64,000 bases of DNA, from the NCBI GenBank assembly GCA_947846985.1, contig CANTUZ010000007.1:28214355-28278354 (forward strand), written 5' to 3'. Below the pieces are notes generated by a model that ran no database searches, was not told the origin of the DNA, and saw only the letters and a list, made by a program, of their open reading frames with translations. The position numbers and the translations under genes were made by a program. This DNA is from Fratercula arctica. Taxonomy: Eukaryota; Chordata; Aves; Charadriiformes; Alcidae. Below are positions 1 through 12,313 of this stretch, one piece after another. The stretch's first letter is position 1. The number at the start of each line of letters is the position of its first letter.

Positions 1-398
1 AAAGGGAGGGGTAAGGAGAATCTCCATCCTCTACTGGATGTCGGGGGGAAACACAGTGACAAAGGATGAGGAAAAGGCTGAGGTAACCAGAATCAACAGT
101 AATGCAAACCAAACCTAGCTGACAGAAAGAATTGGATGTAAACGATGGCTTAGTATAATTGGCGCCTACCTGCCTGCTGTAAAAGTCTTGTAAAACACAT
201 GCATCTTGCTTTGATTTGGTATTTTGTAGTAGAGCTGTAAATGATGCGTAGCTAAGGTTAGACAGGAGTATCTTGCAACCTCTTGCAACCGGATTTGCAG
301 CTGCCTCTGTGGTGGCGGCTGGAGCTGTGTGGTCTGCTGAGAGGATTCTTCAGGTGCAAGATGTCCTCCACAGGCCCAGCTAGCCAGCTGCTTCTCAG

Positions 399-530
399 AC
401 CTACAGCGAAGGGCAAGGAAGTTAAATTCGGATACATTGTGTGCTTTGGTTGTTGCCTGACAAAAAAACAACTGGTGTCTAAGGAGGAAAGGCAAGCAGA
501 ATCTCGAAGAAGAGGTAGTATCAAGACCAG
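399..530 (+). other. Candidate coding exon (unconfirmed)
   Basis: A 132-base block open in one frame, preceded by an acceptor-like sequence (gctgcttctcag) and followed by CAG|GTGAAG. The frame starts after one base and leaves two bases at the end. It encodes about 43 residues: a short hydrophobic, cysteine-rich run (GYIVCFGCCL) followed by a charged stretch (KEERQAESRRRGS), which could be the end of a membrane segment plus a basic tail. The stretch from about 290 to 530 holds about five CpG, high for this window and consistent with selection on coding sequence. I recognise no family. It could equally be a chance pseudo-exon. The same frame is open upstream from the ATG at 283 and ends at a TGA overlapping the donor. 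Confidence 0.2.
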
Positions 531-2339
531 GTGAAGTAGTTGGAAAAAGCAGCCGGCCTTCCAAGGCCCACGTCTGTGTCCTGATCCTTGGTTATCCTGC
601 AGGGCCCTGAATGCAAACAGCCCCTGCGGGAATGGATTGTGCTGATCCGTGCAGCCTCTCATCCTCTTTTGAATTTGTTGTTAGTGAAAGGTCAGATCTG
701 CCTGTGTTTGTCGCGCTGTTTGTGTTTACATAGGTTCAAGCAGAACCACCAAAAATCTCGTCTTTTGTGGCAACTTTTCACTTAACTGTAGGGGTGGACA
801 ACAGTGAATCGAGGCCTGTGTGCAAAATTCTTGTTAGCTCACCTTCTTCGTGACTATGAGGTACAATGTCTTCATGTGAAACTTCAGCATGATCTTTCAC
901 GTAAATTACACCTGCTTGTTTTATGTTTGATTTGGCTCTCACAAGGTACTAATAACTCTAATTGGTCAGTAAGTTTTATTCAGCTTTGACCAAGTGCTTA
1001 TGTTTTGCTTGGTGGGGAAAAAAAAAAAAAATCACCACTACCAGCAAAAAGCAAGTTATTTTCTGTTACAAATCAGTGTATAATATCTGTATTCCGGAGT
1101 CTTTGGGGGGATTATAGGATTGGATCTCTCCATGTATGCTGCTGTATCTTTATTTACTGTATTTTGTCCTGTTGTTTTGATGTCGCCTATTAACACTGAT
1201 GTACAGCACACAAAGAAATGTCACTTTCTGTGACATTTAACTGTTCTGTCTGGGGGTACATGTATAATTTCTCTGAAACATACCCTGGTAGATTCACACA
1301 GAAGTGTTTGAAAGGAAGAGTGAAAGTTGGGTGGAGCAGTATTATTCTGAATTGCGTTTTCAAAACAGCTACTTGTTTGTTTTGAGAGGGGTTGTTGCTG
1401 GGTTTGGTGGGGTTTTTCACCCCCCTCTACTGTGCTTGCAATTTTCAGACAATTTGCAGACATATGGCTCTGAAAAGAATTGTTTGCACAGTTCCAGCTC
1501 ATGTTGTCATTTAGTGGCTGGGTTCAGTAAATGACAATCGTGTCCCAGACTATCAGTAAAATGCTAGCCACTTAGGATTATTTTGTGTATTTGGATTCAG
1601 ATAACAGTTACTTTTTACTAGCTGTTTCATACTAACTCACAAGAGAACTAACCTCTGTGACATGAGAAACAGCAGTTTCATGCTATTCTGTTCTAAAATG
1701 TTGGGAAAGGTAATGCAGTTTCATACACTAGGGCTTCCTAGAAGATATTATGGATAGTGATATGTGATTATTGGCATTCTTTGAAGCAATCGGGCTTAAA
1801 CTTCTTTCAGCAGAGAAAACAAAAACCAAGCTTAGTGTAAATGGAACAAGAAGCTGAAATATAAAGAGGGAAAAAAATATCTCTAAGGAAGTACACTTTC
1901 TAAAGATCTTTCATGTTTACATTTCTTTTTTCCTTACTGTGAATAGAGCAGTGTGAATGCGGTAACAGCAAGGCTTGTTTGAAACCTGTCTAGGGGAGTT
2001 CTGCATATGCAAGGCACATAGAATGTACCTTTTAAAGTAGGCTTGTTTCTTCAAGTTACCGAATTCCTTATACTTTTATCCAAGACATTCCTCACAGAAG
2101 CTCTCAAAAATCATTAGGATCCTGGGTGGAGAGTTGCATATTTAGTACCTTTCAGAAGTCAAATTTACTCTTGGTTTATACCTGGCATATTTGGACTGCA
2201 GAGAATTAAATTGGAGATTTTGGTCAGTAACTGGCACATGTTCTGTGCTGTTATGATAACTAAATGATGTTCAGGCTATTAAAAAAAAATGAGTTTCAGC
2301 TATTTAAGAAATTACTGACACTCAGCTGGGAATTTCATC

Positions 2340-2373
2340 CTTCCCCCTCTCCCTCCCCTCCCCCTCCCCCCAG
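2340..2373. repeat. C-rich polypyrimidine tract
   Basis: An uninterrupted run of C and T, dominated by CCCTCC and CCCCCT blocks. It ends in CAG and is followed 20 bases later by a GTGAGT. This looks like a splice acceptor with an extreme pyrimidine tract, but no frame is open across the enclosed sequence. Confidence 0.7.
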
Positions 2374-2652
2374 CTGATATGGGATAATTGACTGTGAGTA
2401 AATGCCTAGTTTATTACAGTCTAGGACCATATCTTGTAGGTTAAGTCACTTTTAATGAAGATGTTTCAGTTTACACAATATGGAGTGTGAATAAATGCAG
2501 TATTATTTTGTCTCAGTGGAGGATGGGGTTATTTTCATCCAGGACATTCTTAAACTTCCTCATTTGGTCCTTACTGTAGGAACTTTCTCCAGACATTTTT
2601 AGATGCAATATTATATTTGTGGCAATTTTCATCTTGCAGATGCTGGAACCTA

Positions 2653-2729
2653 CTTTTTTCTTGGTTTTTTTTTTTCCTCTCTCTCTCTTTTTTCTTTTTT
2701 TTTTTTTTTCTTTTTTCTTTATTTTCTCT
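2653..2729. repeat. T-rich polypyrimidine low-complexity tract
   Basis: Almost pure T with CTCTCTCTC in the middle. It is simple low-complexity DNA and produces a spurious Phe/Leu-rich frame on the + strand. Confidence 0.85.
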
Positions 2730-3193
2730 GAACTAACAACTATGACATTAGCTGTTTATCCAAGAGTTCTGCTAGGTCTTCCAGTCTTTCTTGCAAAAGC
2801 AGGTGGAATAGCCTGGTAGAGAGTCACTCAAGGCTCTTCTGTGATGGCCCTTTCCCAAGTGTAATGGCAATGTAATTGTTGCTATCTAGAGACTGACTCC
2901 TCTTCCAATCAACATACAAGAGTTCCTGTCATGACTGCTTCTTCTGACTGTGAGCTGTTGGACTCAGTATCTGCCCCTTATTTTTGGGGGCAGCATTTTA
3001 GCATGGATTTGTACTTGAGGGTCTTTCATCTTCTTTATATGTGTGCAGGTGAAATTAGTTATCAGTCATTCAAATTAAATTCTGTATGCGGAATCACCTA
3101 TTTAAGGTAGTAGCAATTTTATTTGGTCTATCAAATAGGCAATTTAACATTCTGTATCTAATGAGACCTACCTCTCATGATGTTTTCAACGAC

Positions 3194-3908
3194 AGGGGAC
3201 TGGTCAATACACGCTGCCATTCAGAAGGACCTAGACAGGCTGGAAGAATGTGCAGACAGGAACCTTGTGAAATCCACCAAGGCCCAATGCACAGACCTGC
3301 ACCTGGGAGGGGAGAACCCCTTCCAGTGACACAAGTTGGGCACCAACTAGCTGGGGAGCAGCTCTGCTGAAAAGCAACTGGCGGCAAGCCGAACATGAAC
3401 CAGCAGCAAAGCAACCTGGGATGTAGGGACAAGAGCACAGCCAGCATATTGAGGAAAGTGATTATCCGTCTTCTACTCAGATGTTAGTAGACCATGTCTA
3501 GATTAATGTGCCTGGTTTTGTCCCTGACTCCTACAGACAAGTACAGACAGTGCAAGAAAGACATTGATTACATGCCCTGTGCAGACTGAGAGCAGTGGGC
3601 TTGTTTAGCCTGGAGAAGAGAAGGTCTAGAGGGGACCTAATAGCAGCCTTCCAGCGCTTATGAGTGTCTTCACATGGTGGGAAGATGAGAGACAATGGGC
3701 AAAGTGGCTCTGACTAGATAGGAGGAAAATCTTTTTTTACTGTTGGGACAGTCAAACATCAAAACAGCTTGCGCAGAGAGGTTGTGTAGTCTCCATCCTG
3801 AGAGACTTTCAAGACATCAGTAGGTTAAGTGTTGAGTAATCTGGACTGATCTGATAGCTGGCCCTCCTTTGAGTAGGAGTTAGGACTAGCGACCTCCTGA
3901 TACTATAA
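3194..3908 (+). mobile_element. Old CR1 LINE fragment (avian CR1)
   Basis: Contains recognisable CR1 landmarks in + orientation: the end of the reverse transcriptase region (caggctggaagaatg, cacctgggaggggaga, ggggagcagctctgctg), then the 3' part (gcctggagaagagaaggtc, ttgcgcagagaggttgtgtag, ggactagcgacctcctgata). It is 5'-truncated and carries many substitutions and indels, including internal gaps, so no frame survives. The divergence marks it as the older of the two left-hand CR1 copies. It has no coding capacity. Confidence 0.85.
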
Positions 3909-6305
3909 AATGTAACTGTCACTTTAAAAAAAAATAATAGTCTGTTTAAATATTCCTAGGAAAAAAGATATGAAAGTATGTATATATATTTAGTGAGAAA
4001 TTTAGTGTCTGTAATTCTTGCAGCAGAAATGTATCACCTTGCAACATGTCAAGGAAAGAACAACTTAAGTCAATTTAGGCTCTCAAAATAAGGATAAGTT
4101 TCATTTCAAAGACCAATATGTGTTCAGATAAAATGAATTATGTTTTCATATATTTATGTTACATTTAGTAAAATGATTCTTTGGAAAAAACATTGAAACT
4201 TTTTTTTAAACATACAGGCAATCTCACTGAGCTTGTTGATATTTTTATTTATTTTAATATGATACTTTGAAAATCTTTATAGGTTTTTAGAAGTGCGGGC
4301 ATTTCTAATAAATACATGTAGTATAAATCCATCAAATACCATTGTATTTGAGTGAAAGATATAAAAAGCAGCAATAAGGCAGCCCTCCTCTGGACATCAG
4401 AAAAGAGCCCAAGTATAGCCTAAAGCAGTCTGTGGAACGTGGTTGTAGAAGTTGATGAAGACGCCCTTTACAAAATGACACTGCCCAGAAGCATGATCAG
4501 TGGCTGGGGTGAATTGTTTGAGTGATCACACAAAGCAGAGAACTGTTTGAACTGGTGTTTGTTTCTGGTATTTATACAGTACTGAGTTGCCACTGAGACT
4601 GTTCCATCTAATACACCTGTACTTACGGTGTGACTGCAAGAAGGATGTCACATTCTTCTACTTTAGAAAACTAGAAATTGACTGGTGTGAATGATAACAA
4701 AATAAAGAATTATGATGTGTGGAATGGAATGCTACCCGGAATAATTCTCTTCCATGTAGGATTCATTTCCCCTTCTGCTTTGGAGCTGAGGTCTATAGGT
4801 CCTGATCTGCATAAACACAAATATTTAGTTGAAATCACGTTTCCAGGAATCACATCATAATAAGCAGGAAAGCGAACCAACTACGCTTTAAAACGTAAAA
4901 TTCTTCTGACTTACGTGGATGTTATGCTAATTATTGAATATACTTGAAAATATTTCCATTGAAAGTAAGCTATTACACCATAACTTCACATGCTATTTCC
5001 ATCCCTAAAATTTTAAGCCAGTCTTCCATCATCTTCCTTTGTTCTTTTATTATAACTTGCAAATCTGTGATAGGTTCACCTTGAGTGCTCTGTTCTGTCT
5101 TAACAGCTGATGTTTAACATTTGTTCTAGATGACTGTTCAGTGTCTAATTAGCTTGGTCTTTAAAACAAAGAAAAAAAAAAGCTCTATCAAGCATGTTAT
5201 AAAATCCCTCCTACTCCCTTATTCTCCCTAGCTTCCTCATTTTGGTGTCTGAAGTTATTCTGTATTACTACCTCTTTTTTATTACCCTTTACAGAATCCT
5301 TTCTGATCTCCTGGTTACCGCAGTTTTCTTCGTTGCTTTATTATACACATGATTATCTATTCCCTTACAACATCGGGACTTCTTCTGTTGCTGGCTTTTT
5401 GTGATCACACTTGTCATTTGTAAGCTTCTGTAATTACTAGCCAATCCAGAGTGTTTCGTTTGCTCTCTAATTTTGTTGACTAGTTTTTCAGCAGTGCAGA
5501 GAGTTCCTGTTTACTCTCACTTTATTAGTTCTGAAACCTTTCCAATGTTGAAATCTATTATTTGCTTTGTATCAAGGCTACTAATGCTTTTGCTGTACTT
5601 TCCCCTTACCTTTCACATTCTGTAATCACGGCAGTGTATACACCCTCTGTTATATATAGTAGTCGTATGTATGTAGTTACAGCAGCGTGTATACCCTCCG
5701 GTTATTCCTCTGCCATTCCTTGGTGACTATATACTGTGTTCCCTTTTTATTTTGTTTTACCTTGTCCTCATGCTCTTGAGAGAACTTGAATTTGTGAATT
5801 AGGTGGGAGAATCTCAGAATTCTGTCTAGGGGTGACTTGTGCCATGGTCTTCTTGCTTTTTGCTAAAGCAAAAGCTTCTAACTAGCCAAATCATAGCTTT
5901 CACTCTGTCACAGTCTAAAATTAGGTTTTATTTTCTTGATATGACTTGTATTGCAGCATAGTGCTCAAACCACTGTTTGGCTTTGTGCTGTTGCTCTGTT
6001 TAAAGAGAGGGTTTTTAGAAGGGAAGCAGCAGATTCAGAAATAAGATAAACAAAATCTCAGACCTTGTCACAGCCTTACTGATTATTCAAAACGGACATG
6101 GAGGGGTCATCTGTTTTAAGGTTCAAGAACTTCTTTGACTAGATTTTTGCCTGTTGTGGAAGCCTTAAGTTTGTTTCAAGGATGAGTCAGTTTAAAAGTA
6201 TGTTTTTTCTTGTGCATATGCAGGAAAGGAAAAAGGATACTCAGAGTCCTTAATTGGCCCAGGTCAGTTGTCTCATATACACACAATACTCTATGCTTGA
6301 GAGAT
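3909..6305. other. Non-coding stretch with pyrimidine-skewed block
   Basis: No gene seen. Positions 5030-5770 are markedly T- and C-rich on this strand. A short duplication lies at 5620-5708. Otherwise the sequence is AT-rich and unique. Confidence 0.6.
5620..5708. repeat. Imperfect tandem duplication, unit about 50 bp
   Basis: The block gcagtgtatacaccctctg at about 5631 recurs as gcagcgtgtataccctccg at about 5682, with similar flanks (tctgtaatcacg and atgtagttacag). Two diverged copies lie side by side. Confidence 0.65.
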
Positions 6306-6330
6306 ACATATATATATACAAATATATATA

Positions 6331-6361
<31 letters not shown>
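6306..6361. repeat. Compound (TA)n(TG)n(TA)n microsatellite
   Basis: Alternating TA, then TG, then TA dinucleotides with few interruptions. Likely length-polymorphic. Confidence 0.95.
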
Positions 6362-6362
<1 letters not shown>

Positions 6363-6540
6363 GCTTTTTCTGTTTGTCAGTAGCTTTTGTTTCCCTGCTC
6401 CATTTTTACCGCGTTTTTTCCAATAGGTATTTTCAGGCTCTCCTCTTTAATTACATTACCTCTTCTGAAAAAGAAGTTCATCGGAACTGAAATTTCAAAC
6501 CCACAATAATTGAGTGAATTTGAAATTAGAGAACAGAATC

Positions 6541-7509
6541 ACACAACCATAGGGTTGGAAGGGACCTCTGGAGATCATCTAGTCCAACCCCCTGCCAGAG
6601 CAGGGTCACCCAGAGCAGGTGGCACAGGAACGCGTCCAGGCGGGTTTGGAATGTCTCCAGAGATGGAGACTCCACCACATCTCTGGGCAGCCTGTGCCAC
6701 TACTCAGGGTAAAGAAGTTCCTCCTCATGTTGAGGTGGAACTTCCTATGTTCAAGTTTGTGCCCGTTACCTCTTGTCCTGTCCCTGGGCACCATTGAAAA
6801 GAGCCTGGCCCCATCTTTCTGACACCCACCCTTTAAGTATTTATAAGTGTTGATAAGATCCCTCCTCAGACATCTTTTTTGCAGACTGAAGAGACCCAAA
6901 TCCCTCAGCCTTTCTTCCTAAGAGAAATGCTCCAGTCCCCTCATCATCTTGGTAGCCCTTTGCTGCATCCTTTCCAGCAGTTCCCTGTCCTTCTGGAACC
7001 GGGGAGCCCAGAACTGGACACAGCACTCCAGATGTGGCCTCCCCAGGGCAGAGCAGAGGGGGAGGATGACCTCCCTCCACCTGCTGGCCACACTCTTCTT
7101 GATGCACCCCAGGATGCCATTGGCCTTCTTGGCCACAAGGGCACATTGCTGTTGCCCACCAGGACTCCCAGGTCCACAGAGCTGCTCTCCAGCAGGTCAC
7201 CCCCAACCTGTCCTGGTGCATGGGGTTATTCCTCCCCAGGGGCAGCACCCTACACTTGCCCTTGTTGAATTTCATAAGGTTTCTCTCCGCCCAGCTCTCC
7301 AGCCTGTCCAGGTCTCTCTGTATGGCGGCACAGCCTTCTGCTGTGTCAGCCACCTCCACCCCCCCCAGCTTTGTGTCATCAGCAAACGTGCTGAGGGTGC
7401 ACTCTGTCCCCTCATCCAGGTCACTGATGAACATGTTGGACAGGACTGGACCCAGTACTGTCCCCTGGGGAACACCACTCATCACTGACCTCCAACTAGA
7501 CTCTGTGCC
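6541..7509 (-). mobile_element. CR1 LINE, 5'-truncated, with partial reverse transcriptase
   Basis: Read on the minus strand, it starts inside the reverse transcriptase with [15 protein letters not shown]. It carries the catalytic FADD box (7375-7386), then [17 protein letters not shown], and continues through the CR1 C-terminal region ([20 protein letters not shown]) to the 3' end near 6541 (the + strand shows ggttggaagggacctctgg). A frameshift after about residue 90 moves the rest into another frame, so the element is dead. CR1 proteins mobilise by target-primed reverse transcription and 5' truncation is usual. It is better preserved than the copy at 3194, hence younger. Candidate flanking duplications were not evident, as expected for CR1. 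Confidence 0.95.
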
Positions 7510-9246
7510 TCTAGTTGAATTTATTTTCCTTTACCTTTCAGCTGTGCTCAGTTCACTCGTACAGATGAGATCATGGTAGCATTCCAGGCTTTGTCCTGGC
7601 ATCCAGCATCCAAAGAAGATGGTTTGCTCCAGGAGGGTTTCTGATGGGTCATTTCTGTTGGATGTCCATCGCTTTTGTAACTCCTTTAATGAGTCTATAG
7701 TACAGAATTGCAAAATAATAAAACTTTGTGTGAAAAGTAATGGTATCTCATATTAATCACTAACGTAATCTCGCTCTTCTGGTAGTCTAAACGTGTTCTG
7801 TTTTGCTAGGTCATTGTTAGAACTATTTAAACATCTTGATATTGTATCAGAGAAGCACATCTCTAATTGTCTTCTCCTTTGATTGCTCTCACTTTTTTGG
7901 CAGTGTGTGACATGATGTGTTACGAGGTTGTACCTGAAGAGAAATTGTTCCTTATAGCTCCTATATAGCTTAGTGAAGGTCACATGCAGAGAGGTATTGG
8001 GCTACCTACATTTAAGATTTGTGCCTACTTAGTATCTGTCTTGGTGGTTTTTGTGCTTATTACAGCAAACTTTTCTCAATTTTTTCAGATGTCATAATCA
8101 ATTTTTTGGTCAGTCTGAAAGTGTGGTTTTTTTTTTTTATTTCAATGCATAAATGTTTATAGCTCTCTGTAGTATATTTCTTATTTAGTTCATAACTGAA
8201 TGCTTGGCAAAACCAGTAATTTTAGTAACATGAACAATGATAAAGAAACCATCAGAAACTTGCAATGTGGCATTTATTTTGCATGAAAGAATTAGTAAGT
8301 GAGCACAGAAGCGAAAGAGAGGATGCTCATCTATTATCTGCTTTGTGCTGCTGCAAGTCAGCCTAGTTTGTACAGCTCCCATCTCCTGAAATATTGTTAT
8401 TCTGTTGCTATCCTATCTGATTCTTCTTTTTTTCCCTGTGCATAATTATCTCATAGTCTCCAGTATTCCATCTCTTTGCTCTTTCTTGCATGCAGAACAT
8501 GTTTCCCACAATCTGTTCACTTCTCCCTGAGTGTCTTTCTTAAAGGAATCAGTTTACATTGACACTGAGTAGACAGTGCAAGAGTCCTGCTGGGTGCCCT
8601 CGCTATAACCTGATTTCCTCCCTATTTGTTCCATGGGAAATGGTTACCTGCAGTGTTTAAACACACTTTCAGACTGCTGATTCAGAGCTAAACAACTTAA
8701 AAAGCATACAGAAATGAGATTTGCAGGATCATTTGGAACGTTAAGGCCTTTGCTGAAAGCATTTTCAGACAGCAGTAGTCGTAGTTATTCTTACAGAGTG
8801 GCAGAAAGTTCGGAACAGGGAGATTAAATTCTTGATTTTCCTAGTCATGCCTTAGTATTGCCTCTGTATGTGTGTTAAAATTGAATTAATTATACCTTGT
8901 CTCCTGCCAGTTGTCTTTTGTCAAGCTTCAGTATATTTTGCTTGACCAGATGGTTTCAAATATTAATTTAAAACACTTCTTGGTATCTGGACATCTCAGT
9001 GGTTTTTGCAGGAACTGTGGAGCAGCTGACAGTTCTGGGTCTAGCTCAGGTAGGCAAAAGTCTTTCTTCATATAAAAGACAAACAAATAAGCAAAAAGCC
9101 TCCTACTAACTGGCATTTAGCAGCCTGTGAGAAATTATTTTGGACTTCCTTAGTCAATCCTGAAAGAAAGCTCTATACCCAGATGATTTGGTGTTGATAT
9201 TAATCTGCATCTAGGTTAACAGTCACTTCAGGTTTTTGGTTTTTGG

Positions 9247-9265
9247 TTTTTTTTTTTTTTTTTTT
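9247..9265. repeat. Poly(T) tract
   Basis: A run of 19 T, preceded by two GGTTTTT repeats. It could be the remnant of a minus-strand poly(A) tail, but no retrogene body is recognisable next to it. Confidence 0.8.
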
Positions 9266-12240
9266 GCAAGTCTGGTGTGCTGTGCTCTTTCAAATAATGG
9301 TTAGTTCATCCCAGCATAGAATAGGGCTGTACTACAGAGGTGCAGTAAATGATCTTTCTCCAAATTATAATTTAACTGATGATTTTGAAATACCTCAGAA
9401 TGAAAGGTGTGACACAAATATAAAATAGTCTGCTGTTATCATAAGAAACCCCTAGAAAAACAGCAGAGTTCAGTGAGCGAGGTGTAAAAGCTTTAGAAAT
9501 GGGTCATTTTGGCAGGATAAATAGATTGTGAGTGCTACCTCACAGAAGTAGTGAGCGCTTTTCTGGATTTGTATTATTTAATGAACTAGTGTATTTGTCT
9601 AATCAGTGGTATCAGGACTGTGTTCCTTGTGCAAGGTGTAAATGTACATCAGGAATGACTCCTATCAATGATCTAGTTTTGAATGTGAGGTACACACATA
9701 TTACTGAGGCGTAGTTAAATGGCGCTTACAGCTCTAATGTGTCCTATTTGAATCCCCATGGCAGAAGTCAAAATGGATCCAAAAGCAAACCCACAGAGAG
9801 CAGAAACGGAGTTGCAACTGCCTCTTTAATGTTGAAGAACAGATATTTGCCTGGACATGTACTTGACCTGTTTGTTCAGCTGAAGAGCAACCAGTGCTTC
9901 ATCCAATATGGTATTACAGCTTTATTTGAAGAGAGCTATTTATCAAAACCTATGGGCTCTGTAATCCATCTAGTTTTCAGCATCCTGACACTTTAGTACC
10001 TTCTGCTGATTCTTGGTGCTTATTTGTCACTCATTTAGGACTTTGGTCCTGATCCTTACAGCAGTCAGCCCTTCTGCTACTCTTTAGCTACTATGTGATT
10101 TCCTTACATGGCCCACCAAGGTGTCTGTGCTTTTTTTTTTTTTTTTTTAGAAGAAGCTCATAAAGTCAACATGGAACGTGTTGGAACCAGAAGGAGTGAG
10201 CCTCTCTACCTCTTCCTTTGCAGCAAATACCTCCCAGCAGGTCTTATTAACTTGAGCTTAATGTCACTGTGGCTCTTCCTCAGGCTCACAACCAGTGAGC
10301 TCACATCCCTTTGCAAAAGGCTGTGCAGACGTATCTAAGTACGACTTTATGGGGGTATTTAGCCTTACAGATTTGAAGCTCTGTGGTGTTATTTGGCACA
10401 GCTCTTCCTCCCCATGAAGGTTTCCAACTCTAATTAGGACTATACATACTTGCGCTTGAGACTGCAGAACAGAATGGAAAAATAAAGATCACAGGAAAAT
10501 AATATCCCTACTTCTTTCTCTCTCTTTATTTGAATCCATTAAATTGTCAGTGTTTTCAGATATTTCATCATATTTTGGTGCTCTCATGCTATCTTGATTT
10601 CTAGGCCTCTCTATGCTTTTACTGCCTTTCAGAAAATTGAATTCCTGAAAGGAATTTTTGATAGCATTAAAAGCACCCACAGAGGGAATGGGTTTGTGCA
10701 TCTGTTCTCTACCTTACATATACAGAAAGGCAGGAAGTTCTTCACTTAGGAAAGCTAGTTTTTCCAATAAATTTCACAATAAACAGTACATCTCATATAG
10801 TAAATACTAGTGCAAATATCTGTGTGAAGTATTCTGTGCAGACATTACATCCGTGACAGTTATTGTACATTATGTATCCAGAGCCTTTGTCAGGCATTTG
10901 GGAGGAGCAGACGTGCAGCTCGTGTACAGTTCAATCTATGTACCTTCATAACACGGAGAAACTTCATTTAGGACTTTTCAGATATACATGCACATGCATT
11001 TGAAGGAAAAATGTGCTATTATTGTAATATATGGCAGAAATAACTGCATTGTCAAGCTATCATTGTTCACCTATAACAAAGGGATTTTGAGGAACTGAGG
11101 ATGAATTCTGAGTGTGAAGAAGCAGCTGAATATTAGAATGAAATAAAAGGGAAACTTTTCTTCAGATTCTTCCATTTGTTTATGTATTAAAAATAGGGAT
11201 TTCTCAGTGCAAATTACTGGAATAATCTTATACAGAATAATACACAAAATTACAAATGATGCTGTTTGGGTTAAGTCGTGCATCTAAACTAGCATTTGTG
11301 TCTGAACACTGAGAGTCCCCTTTGAGTTTGTTATACTTGCCTTGGATTTCATGTGGTAGTCTCAACATACAGCATTTGGCCATCTATAGCCCTTTAAACC
11401 GATTCACATGGATCCTTCCAAGTGATACCAAATTTTGCCTCTTGGACTTTGTAAAGTATTGTTGCTAGTGTAATAAATCTCCCTGCTAAGAAAGCATACG
11501 TATTCTAATGAGGACTAAGCAAGATATTCGGGAAATGGTGTTTGCAATCAGAGTCTGTCTTCCAAAACAGATCACAGCAAAAAACCTCCAGTGGTAAAAA
11601 GGAAGGATGTTCCAGACTTCTCTGAGATGGTTCATTGCCTGTAACTTCTGTATATGTGCTCCTGTGGATTCAGGAAATTATTTATAAACTGCGTTTTTGC
11701 CTTGGGAAACTGAATCTGGCAGAACGTTGTGCAGAGTTGAGAGATTACAAAGAGCGGTAACTAATCAGTTATTTATTAGAATATTAAAATTCCATTATTA
11801 TTTTTATTCCTTGGAACTTTGGAAACAAATAATTTCCATATTGTTTCAATTCTTGTTTTGATATAGAACAATTCACCCTTGAGATATTCACTCTTATTTA
11901 TTTTATGTAGAAGAATAGTAACACATTCTATCACAAAATAAGCTAGACAAAACCAGGATTTAAAACAGGCCTTATAAGTAAATAGGAGTTTGAGTCAGAT
12001 CTAGAAGAAACGGAAATTAGTTCTTTTTATCTGCAACATAAAGACATTCCTGGAAAGTGGAAAATTACCATCCTTTGGAAGTTGTTCAGCGCACAGTTGA
12101 ATCTGGCCCTCTCTCACGTCCTATGGGATGCATGGGCTAGTACAAATTTTACACGTCCCATTCCCTACAGTTTCCCTTTGAGCATGCCAGAAGTACACAG
12201 TGTGTGCAGATGAAATGCCAGGGCTAAACTTTCAAAGTAA

Positions 12241-12313
12241 CAAATGTGAATAAATAAAAATAAAGCCTAGCACCAAACATAAATAAAATAATAGATAAAA
12301 ATAAGTAAAAATA
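12241..12313. repeat. AAAT-rich simple repeat
   Basis: Repeated AATAAATAAAAATAAA-type words with interruptions: a degenerate low-complexity repeat. Confidence 0.7.

Larger units (their letters stand above)
531..3190. other. Non-coding stretch, no gene seen
   Basis: AT-rich unique sequence with only short chance frames. A C/T-only tract lies at about 2340-2373 and a long T-rich tract at about 2653-2729. The 66-residue frame at 2619 is a translation of that T tract (poly-Phe/Leu) and not a gene. An A run lies at 1017-1030. Confidence 0.6.

Noticed and set aside
166..662. Two minus-strand frames of 132 and 134 codons
   Set aside because: They overlap each other in different frames and lie antisense to the better + strand block at 399-530.
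2619..2819. 66-codon + frame
   Set aside because: Translation of a T-rich tract (Phe/Leu runs).
6879..7579. Plus-strand frames up to 179 codons
   Set aside because: Antisense shadows of the minus-strand CR1.
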